NCBI RefSeq assembly: GCF_048544455.1
Contig: NC_133534.1
Span: 89,805,637-89,869,636, forward strand
Direction: 5' to 3'
DNA length: 64,000 nucleotides
From: Silene latifolia
Lineage: Eukaryota; Streptophyta; Magnoliopsida; Caryophyllales; Caryophyllaceae
The position numbers and the translations under genes were made by a program. Below the pieces are notes generated by a model. The model searched no databases, was not told the DNA's origin, and worked only from the letters and a program-made list of their open reading frames with translations. Positions within the stretch are counted from its first letter, which is position 1, and each line of letters opens with the position of its first letter. Shown here piece after piece: positions 56,288 to 64,000 of the stretch.

Positions 56288-59090
56288 ATGTCTAGAAGGT
56301 CACAAGGTAACTTGTTGCCCTTTGATCACGAAATTGAAAGGACTTTGACAACCAATAGAAGACTTGCTAGGAGAACTTTGAGAGGTATTGGTGAGGTTGT
56401 AGATATTCAATCAAATACGATTGAGTTCATCAACCCTTTTGCAAGAGAAGGTGAGGAGAACCCAACACAAAATCAACCCACAATGCCTAAATTTTCATCA
56501 CATTCCGTACCAACCGAGGAGAACCTACCCAATGGTACTCCCACACCACAACACTTAACCGGAAATTTTATTGCCAAATCCGCATTTATCCAATTAGTCG
56601 AAAGAAGCCAATTTGGGGGGATGCCTAGTGAAGACCCTCACTCTCATATGGAGACTTTTTGCGACTATTGTGATGCGATTTCTCAAACCGGTGTAACTCA
56701 AGACCAAATACGATGGGTCTTATTTCCTTTTTTCTCTAATTGGCACCGCAAAATAATGGTTGAAAGGCCTTGATAAGGCTACTCTCGGAATTGATTCTTG
56801 GAAGAAGTTGGCTATATCTTTCTACAAAAAGTTCTATCCACCGGAAAAGACTAACATGCTAAGAGATCAAATTACGGGCTTTAAGCAAAGAGATGAAGAA
56901 TCTTTGTATGAAGCGTGGGAGCGATTCAAGGGAATTTGTCGCTCATGTCCTCACCATGGACTTAGCGAGTGGTTCTTGGTACAACAATTTTGGAATGGTC
57001 TTTATGAAGACTCAATAAACATTCTCAACATGGGATCAAATGGAATGTTCACCGAAGTTGATGACAATCAAACTTGGAACAAAATTGAGGAAATGGCGGT
57101 CCATAACTCACAATATAGTAGACCTTGCAAGGCTACTAGAGGAGGAAAGCATGAAGTGGACTCCATTACTCAATTGGGTGCTCAATTAGTGCTCACATTG
57201 ATACCATCAATTTGAAGTTTGAAAAAGCTATGGCTAGACTCGAAGAAGCCTCAAAATCACCAAAGCATCGTGTTAATGCCATAACGGCATCTTCATCAAT
57301 CCCAAGTGGGATATGTGAGAATTGTGGAACTTTGGGACATGACCAAGCGAATGTAAGGGAACAAATGAACAAGTGAATGCTTTCCAAGCATACAAGAGTG
57401 GTACCCCTTATTCAAACTATTACAATGAAAACACCAAATTCCATCCAAATCTCTCATACAAAAGTCAAAATATTCCAAACCCTCAACCAACATACACCCC
57501 ACCTCCCATGAGAAACCAAAATCAAAGATTTTTTTACAACCAAAACCAAGGTTACCAAAATTAAACTCCATACAATCAACAAAATGACCAAGGTTTTGAT
57601 GTTCAAAAAGCGGTCCTCCAAATGCAAAAGAATCAACAAAAGTTTTTCACTCAAATGCAAAAGGATAGTCCAGCAAAGGAAATCACCATCAACAACATCC
57701 TAGCTCACACCAAAATGTTGGAAACCCAATTGACTCAACTAGCATCTTCAAGCTCACAAAGACAAAAGGGGCAATTACCACCTCAAAGTAATCCCCCAAG
57801 ACATGAAACGGTTAGTGCCATTCACCTGAGGAGTGGTACAAGGTATGAAGCACCGAAGAAGCAAGTTGAGGATGAAGTTGCGGAAGCGAGTGACAAAGAA
57901 GAAGATGTGCAAAACTCCAAGGAGTGAGAACCATCAAAAGAAAAAGTTTCAAAGAAAAATGAAGACAAGGTCAAGGAGAAGGAGCCCATTGTGATTAGAC
58001 ATTATTTTCCGAGTCTTCAAGCCAAGCCCAAATTTCATAACCAACTTGGAAAATTTATGGAAATTGTGAAGAATTTGGAAGTCTAAATTCCTTTCACGGA
58101 ATTAATCAATCACGTGCCGGCCTATGCAAACTACATGAAAGACATCCTCACAAAGAAGAAGTCGATCCGGAAGCTTGAGACTATCGCCTTCACTAAGGTG
58201 AGTAGTGCAATACTTCAAGGGAGTTCACCTCAAAAACTTAAAGATCCGGGAAGCTTCTCAATACCGTGTACCATTGGCGACACCACGATCAACAAAGCCT
58301 TATGTGATCTAGGGGCCAGTGTGAGTGTTAGGCCGTACTCGGTGAGTAAAAGGTTAGGGATGAGAGAGATTAAATGCACCAATATCACACTCCAAATGGC
58401 CGATAGATCAACAAAGACACCATTAGGGATATGGGAAGATGTTCCCGTAAGAGTTGGGAAATTTTTCATCCCGGTGGACTTTGTCATTGTTTACATGGTA
58501 GAAGACTCCAACATTCCAATTCAATCATTCTAGGAAGACCTTTCTTACACACCGCGGGTGCGGTGATTGATGTGAAGCATGGAGAGCTCACTCTAGAAGT
58601 GGGAGATGAGAGCATAACTTTCAATCTTGACAAGACCATGAGAGCTCCCCGTTTGCATGAACCATGTTTTATGGTTGATCATTATAGCCGGAAGGATGAT
58701 AGGAAGAAGTCGGAATTCCAATGGAAGAAGAAAATTGATGATGCTCCATTCAAAGAGCAAGTGAATTGTAACATAGAGAGCTTGAAAAGCTCAACAAAGT
58801 CAAGCAATGAAGAGGATGGCCTCGTTGGCGAAGACAAGAAAGTGGGAGAGTTGTCTCTATCAACTCAAGAGATCTTTAGTGATCAAGTAGATGAAGTTTG
58901 TGGTCTTTGGGACGATGAGTTTGAAGGGATTTTAAATCCCTATATTGGTAATGCTATCGATAAAGACCAACATGAAGAACAACAAGGGCAAAGGTCTATT
59001 GAAGATCTTTATCATGATAATGAACAAGCTTTTGACTACTTTTTCAAGGTGTTGAGCAACATCAACAACACCTTGGACATGCCCCCATGA
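56288..59090 (+). pseudogene. Athila-B Gag-protease polyprotein
   Basis: ATG at 56288 (MSRRSQGNLLPFD). Same domains as Athila-A: METFCDYCDAIS, FYKKFYPPEKTNML, knuckle start CENCGTLGH near 57317 (a lost base then destroys its last Cys), the Gln/Asn-rich linker, LCDLGASVSV near 58310 and ILGRPFLHTAG near 58530. Frame changes near 56730, 57187, 57345 and 58502; stops at 57562, 57925 and 58084. It ends NNTLDMPP-stop exactly where Athila-A ends. Confidence 0.88.
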
Positions 59091-59394
59091 TATCTCACTA
59101 AGGATGAGAGTTTGGTGGAGTCCTCCCTAAACCACCATTTGTAAATATTTCTAACTCCCTAACTTGCATTTTAATTCTTACATTGCTTTTTTTGTCATTT
59201 TTGGATTTTTATGCTTTGATCAAGGTAATTATCATTTTTGAGAGAAGTGAGGGAGGGACTAATGATTTAATTGATGTGTAGTGCTTTAGCTTAGTGTGGG
59301 GATAGCAATTGCCTAGGCTATTCATGCCTTAGTAGTGCCTCTACAATGAAGAACACGTTATTTGAAGAATGAAAAATGACACGGGATATGCAAG

Positions 59395-59855
59395 TGCACG
59401 GATGGAACTGAATCCGGGTAGAGCAAGGAGAATACGAGCGTCCTTAAGGGGAATCCGCTCGTCTTAAGGGAATCCGAGCGTCTTTTGCAGAATCCGTCCG
59501 TCCATTTTAACTGCAAAATTGAAAATTTGGGACTGTCGAAGAATCCGAGCGTCCCAGCAGAGAAAACGCTCGTCTAGAAGAATCCGCTCGTCTTTGTAGA
59601 AAGACGCCCGTCTTTTTGCCAGTGCAAAATAAGAAAGCCTGCTGTATCAGAATCCGCCCGTCTTCACCAGAATCCGCTCGTCCCGCAGTCAAAGAATCCG
59701 AGTGTCCTAGCTGAAAGACGCCCGTCTTTAGGCGAGAATCCTGAACCCAGAATAGGCAGAATCCGAGCGTCCCAGCTGAAAGACGCCCGTCTTTAGGCGA
59801 GAATCCTGAACCCAGAATAGGCAGAATCCGAGTGTCCCGACGGAAAAACGCCCGT
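59395..59855. repeat. Eighteen-unit CGNNCG dyad array before Athila-B ORF1
   Basis: Core starts 59395, 59415, 59435, 59456, 59475, 59495; 59546, 59567, 59585, 59605; 59655, 59675, 59699, 59719; 59764, 59784; 59829, 59849. Gaps 51, 50, 45, 45. The grouping is 6-4-4-2-2; Athila-A is 6-4-4-2. Confidence 0.93.
59695..59824 (+). repeat. 65-bp tandem duplication inside the array
   Basis: Two nearly identical 65-bp units (59695-59759, 59760-59824), each with an AATCCGAG(T/C)GTCC unit, an AGACGCCCGTCTT unit and the spacer through AATAGGCAG. It explains the extra pair relative to Athila-A. Confidence 0.92.
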
Positions 59856-59886
59856 CTTCCCCTGTAGTTTTAAAATTTTCGGGTGT

Positions 59887-59894
59887 TTTAAATA
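59887..59894 (+). promoter_or_regulatory. TATA-like box of a putative Athila-B ORF1 promoter
   Basis: TTTAAATA in GTTTTAAATACCCCCTCCCAC, 38 bp after the last core start and 313 bp before the ATG at 60200. Position and context match Athila-A. Confidence 0.55.
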
Positions 59895-60199
59895 CCCCCT
59901 CCCACATTCATTCCTTCATTCATACATTCAAAACACTACCCATAAACCCCAAAACTCAAAACCCTCATCCTCTCCATCACCAAAACAAGATTTCCTTAAC
60001 CAAATTCAACAAAATCAAATCCAAACTTCCTTTTAACAACAATTAATCACTCCTCCTTCAACCATAATGAATCCAAGCACCAAAATCTTCAACCTTTGAG
60101 TCGATTTTCGAAATACAAAGGCAAAGCCTTTCATCTTAAAATCGAATTGGGTATACTTGGAAATTGAAGATCTTCACTCTTTTCTTGGTATAATCATCA

Positions 60200-61773
60200 A
60201 TGGCAAGAAGAAAAGGATCAACAAAGGCACCTAAGGCAAAGGCACTCTCAACAAGGCAACAATGTCTTCAAGCAAAGAAAGCCTCATTGGCTATGGTGGT
60301 TGCTAGTACAAACTTGGAAGTTCAACAACAACAAAATCCTCCCTTGGAAGCAACAACATCATCAACTCTGGAAATTGCTCAATTATCAAACTATTCGGAG
60401 GTAATTTTCATTTCTAACTCCCATAGGGATACATTTGCCAAGTATGCTAATAAATCCTATCTACCCACCAAATTCATATGTGAAGATGCCTTGAACAAAT
60501 TAGGTGTCCTTGAACAAACAAAAGCCTTCTTTGAAGCCATGGGGTTGGAAACATTGTTTGCTACAAGAGAATTGACATACCCCTCCCTTACCTTGGAATT
60601 ATTAAGTTCTTTGAAAGTAACTAAGGTAGAGACTAGAGAAAACATCGAGTTCCGCCTTGCCAATGTGAATAGGCGCATCACCTTTGATGACTTGAGTAAA
60701 GCATTAGGTCTTAGTGATTCACCTTGTTATTATAAGAAGCCCGAAAAGTATGACCCCGCTCCTCTTTGAGAGGCGATTTCCGGGAGGAAATTTGAGAACT
60801 TTCATGCTAGTCGCGCTCTATTAGTCCACCATCCGGGCATTAGAGTGTGGCACAAGGTCATCGGGAATACTATCATTGCAAGAAAAGACACTAACCACTT
60901 TACCAAGCTCGATTGTGTTCTACTTGAGTCGGCCTTAAATATTGGAAGGGAATTCACCAAGCCTTACAATTCTCTAAGGCTTTTGGTGGAAAGATGGCTC
61001 AATGTTGATTGTGGAAAGCAAGGCACCGCTTTTATTATAAATGGAGGTCTAGTTACTCTCTTGGCCAAGTACTTTGATCTGAATTTCAACAAGGATAGCA
61101 AGTATGTGGCGAAAAAAAGGGGTCATCTCATTGACATGGATGCCATGATTAACAAGTACAAGTGGTTTACGCATAATCCTCTTGACACCAATTATGGGTT
61201 GGTCACCAACGATGCTAGATATTTTACTTTGCCTTCCAAGATATGCTGTTTGAGTGTCCATCGGACGAACTGCCTTCTTCCCCTCTCAAAGGAAGCCGAA
61301 TACATCATCCGTCAACAAAGGGGTGAAATTGAAATGCCCTCCTCCTCCATTGTCACACCACCCTATCCATTCAAATATCAAGAGTTCAAACCCGAAGGTG
61401 TTGAAGCGGGCAATGACTACATGACTCTACTTATGCAAGAGAGGCACAAACAAGCTTATAAGGATCGGGAAGATGCATACTTGGCCCAATATCCACCCCT
61501 CCTTCATTTATCTAGGAAAGGACTACTTGATCCTTCATGTCCTTTTCCTAGTTAGGCGGATAGGGAAGTCTTCTTTCCAAGTGCATCTACGGGTGAGATA
61601 CCAGGTGACGATGAGGTTGTCGGTGATGAGGTTGTTGATGAGGGCATTGTTGAAGAGGTAAATGAAGAAGAAGAGGATGATGAAGGAAGTGAGCAAGGAA
61701 GTGAAGAGGGAAGTGGTGATGAGTCCAATTCTATTGAGGAAGATGATGACAATGATGATATGGTGGAAGACTA
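60200..61773 (+). pseudogene. Athila ORF1-family protein, Athila-B
   Basis: ATG at 60200 (MARRKGSTKAPKAKA). One reading frame throughout with two stops: TGA at 60767 and TAG at 61553. Both replace Trp codons that Athila-A keeps (TGG). Blocks match A: LTYPSLTLELLSSL, RRITFDDLSKALGLS, PYNSLRLLVERWL, TPPYPFKYQEF, PPLLHLSRKGLL; an acidic tail ends VED-stop. Apart from the two stops the protein is complete (about 524 codons). Confidence 0.85.
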
Positions 61774-63745
61774 GCAAGCTTTGGAGGCTCCAACCCTCTT
61801 GAGGTTTGTCTACTTCTTTCTTTGTTTTTTTTATTTTATCTTGATCATGGTTGGAGAGTCCTAGCATCATAGAGGACTAAAACCTCGGCCCCATTGAGGT
61901 GTTGTTATTTCATTGTTCCCACTTTTGAAAATCCAAAATGACAATTTAGTTTCATGCATTGCATCTTGTGTGCATGAACTACCCCCAACTTTAGGACATT
62001 AGAAATAATGTCTATCTCGGTTTGGGGAAGTACATGCATACGCAACGGGAGGTAATCTAAATTACCCTCTCCGTCATAAACAAAAATTCATGCATCATAT
62101 AGTGTAGTATAGTATAGCTTGCATTTAGTGTAGAATGCATGCATCACGTTTGCATAATTTCCCATCATTTTGGCCATTGAGGACAATGCCCATATTAGTG
62201 TGGGGATGGGGAATTCTAACTTAACTTTTATTCAAAAATCCAAAAAAACCAAAAGTTTCGAAAAACCATAAAAATTTGAAAAATTTGAAAATCCAAAAAC
62301 AAGTTCATTTCCTTTGTAGTGTAGTCATGTATATATTATTGTATATATTGTATTTGTTCTATCCTTGTTCACATTGATTGACTACGCCACATCCGAGATA
62401 TGAGGATCATGAAGACCGCATGGTATGATCTTTCCAATCTCCTTTTTCCTCTTTATGTTAATGACTATGTGGCTTTATTTTGATTGATACGGTATAACAA
62501 TGTGAATCTAGGACTTGCATTTAGTTTATATGGCATATTAGTTGGTAGAATGATTTGCATTAGGATGTTTATATGCTAGTTGCATCATGGCATATAGTTG
62601 CATGTTAGAAAAATTTTGCGAAACCGTCTACTTGGGAAGCTTGACAAGTGTATATAGGCCCTAGTAGATGCTTTTTCTTCTTAAGACTTTGATTGTTAGA
62701 ATACTTGTAAAACACCCTAGGATGTGTCATGCTAGTATACTTTGACCCATGGATTAAGGCCTAGTCAAGAGTACCTTGTGGTGTGATAACTCCTTGGCTA
62801 CCGTTTATTCCAAGGTGACCCTTGAAACCATGCATCCATCCATCATCCATGTTCTACCACATTATTTTCATCAAAGGGAATGGGCACAAAAAGAAATCCA
62901 TTTGAGTTCAATGAAATGAAAAGTGAAAGAAAGTTTGCAATTGCATCAAATGAAAAGAGGAGCAAAAATAGACTTCTAAAGCTTCAAATATAAGGCACCC
63001 TCACTACATATGGGGTGACTTTGAAAATGTTCAAAAAGAAAATGCAAAAAGTTGAACAGTTGTCAAGTATTGAAATGCCAAACATCAAAAGAAATGGCAA
63101 AAGAAACTGTTATCAAATGTTATATGTCACAAGAAATTGGGGGGAAAAACAAAAACAAAGCAAACTCCCAAAGTGAAACTCAAATTTTATCGATCCCTTT
63201 ATCCATCTTATCCATTTTTGTGCATGGTAGAGAGAGGACGACCCTTCTTCTTGTCTAGGCAAGAGCGGGAATTCCGCGATCCTCCAGTGTTTCTAACACC
63301 ATAGGGAGTCTATTCTTGACAAAAGCATTTAATGATTGAGGACAAAGGTACCCTAGCTTGACACAACTTGGAGGTGATTTATTGGTATCCTTCTAGGCTT
63401 AGTAGTTTGAAGAAATTGCATCTACGAAGGAGTGTGTACCCTTGAATTGCTTCCCTTGTAGATAATTTCCGCCACTTAGATGAGGAAAGTGGCTATTCTT
63501 TTGTAGATGCATACATTACTTGATTTTATGTGCTTAATGTTTGGATGTGTCACCATTTTGGCAAGACCCACCTTGCCTAGCAAGAAGACATCCTACCTCA
63601 TGGTTGTCTTGTTGTGAGTTGAAGGGGTGGAGTGAGACCCGCTAATTGTCTCATATCGGCTATGTTATTAGGTTAGTTAAAATAATGGTCCTAATCTTTG
63701 TCACCTCTTTACTCGGGACGAGAAAAGGTTCGGTTTGGGGATATT
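61774..63745 (+). other. Long 3' non-coding region of Athila-B
   Basis: Aligns with 41730-43686. It contains AGTGTGGGGATGG at 62207, the A-rich stretch at 62230-62295, GTGTTTCTAACACC near 63287 and the polypurine tract GGTTTGGGGA at 63732-63741. No conserved frame. Confidence 0.7.
63732..63741 (+). other. Polypurine tract of Athila-B
   Basis: GGTTTGGGGA four bases before the 3' LTR, identical to Athila-A. Confidence 0.75.
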
Positions 63746-64000
63746 TGATGTGACCATAATTAGAGCATATTTAGTCCCCGAATTAGCCTTGTTCCCATGC
63801 TTTTTAGTGCATATTTGGGTCATTTATTGTCTTTAGTCCTTTGTTTTGCATATTCTTTGAGGTTTTGTGTCCTTGGTAGGAAAGGAGTGCAAACCTTGCA
63901 TTTTCATGGCAAAATGAGGCTAAATTGATTGAATTCAATGACCAAGCATCAAGGAGAGACAATATTATAAGGCCTTTGTACATACTATAGTAGATGGGCA
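63746..64000 (+). repeat. 3' LTR of Athila-B, start only
   Basis: TGATGTGACCATAATTAGAGC and the following bases match the 5' LTR at 54368; the window ends here. Confidence 0.92.

Larger units (their letters stand above)
59091..60199 (+). other. Intergenic promoter-like region of Athila-B
   Basis: Counterpart of 39104-40147: AGTGTGGGGATAG box at 59293, eighteen-unit dyad array, TATA-like box and a CA-rich leader to the ORF1 ATG. Confidence 0.72.
54368..64000 (+). mobile_element. Athila-B: second copy of the non-autonomous family, runs off the window
   Basis: 5' LTR 54368-56147, interior, and the first 255 bp of the 3' LTR from 63746. It has the same order as Athila-A and lacks RT, RNase H and integrase. 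The base string before it is TTAAT (candidate duplication; the other side is outside). It is more decayed than A. Confidence 0.93.

Noticed and set aside
34763-59855. 21/24-bp spacings as phased small-RNA registers
   Set aside because: The spacing is set by DNA motifs, varies 18-24 and includes 45-54 bp gaps; nothing in the sequence shows small-RNA processing. It remains testable with small-RNA data.

Overview
This window is plant (angiosperm) nuclear DNA made almost entirely of nested transposable elements. I recognise no host protein-coding gene, rRNA or tRNA. The evidence is the mix of plant-type families: Athila-like and chromovirus (Tekay/Del-like) Ty3/gypsy elements, a copia-type gag-only element, an L1-type LINE with a zf-RVT tail, a CACTA transposon with a Ulp1-like protease and a hAT element. 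Primer sites match initiator tRNA-Met and tRNA-Asp. The species cannot be fixed from the sequence.

Layout. 1-8758 is an old Athila-like remnant (gag tail, protease, reverse transcriptase), split by a hAT element (1790-2601) and a CACTA element (3478-8263), both with target duplications. A Tekay-like element starts at 8759. Its integrase is split at 14741-32795 by a minus-strand, LARD-like LTR element (TSD TAAGG). That element carries a LINE (17261-29290), and the LINE carries a gag-only copia-type element, TR-GAG1 (18825-27626, TSD TGAAT). After a short reversed LTR fragment, a second gag-only element (TR-GAG2, 33985-49931) is split inside its zinc-knuckle codons by Athila-A (34425-45437, TSD ACATT). 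The rest holds the 3' end of a third Athila-type copy (C), an ORF1 fragment, and Athila-B (54368 to beyond the window end), which was inserted into that ORF1.

Athila-A and Athila-B belong to one non-autonomous family. It keeps gag-protease and the downstream Athila ORF1-type protein but has no reverse transcriptase, RNase H or integrase. Both copies end the gag-protease frame at the same place. An autonomous relative must supply the missing enzymes.

The most striking signal is a set of regularly spaced dyad arrays shared by otherwise different Ty3/gypsy-type elements. Each unit has a CGNNCG core (CTCGATCGAG in one class; paired AATCCG or GACG half-sites in the other). Units sit 18-24 bp apart, mostly 19-21, commonly in groups of four separated by gaps of about 45-54 bp. 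The arrays lie in LTRs upstream of TATA boxes, in the Tekay leader, in an Athila gag reading frame, and upstream of a second TATA-like box about 305 bp before ORF1 in Athila-A and Athila-B. In A and B the spacing is kept almost base for base while the half-site type changes. I saw no such array in the copia-type, LINE, CACTA or hAT elements.
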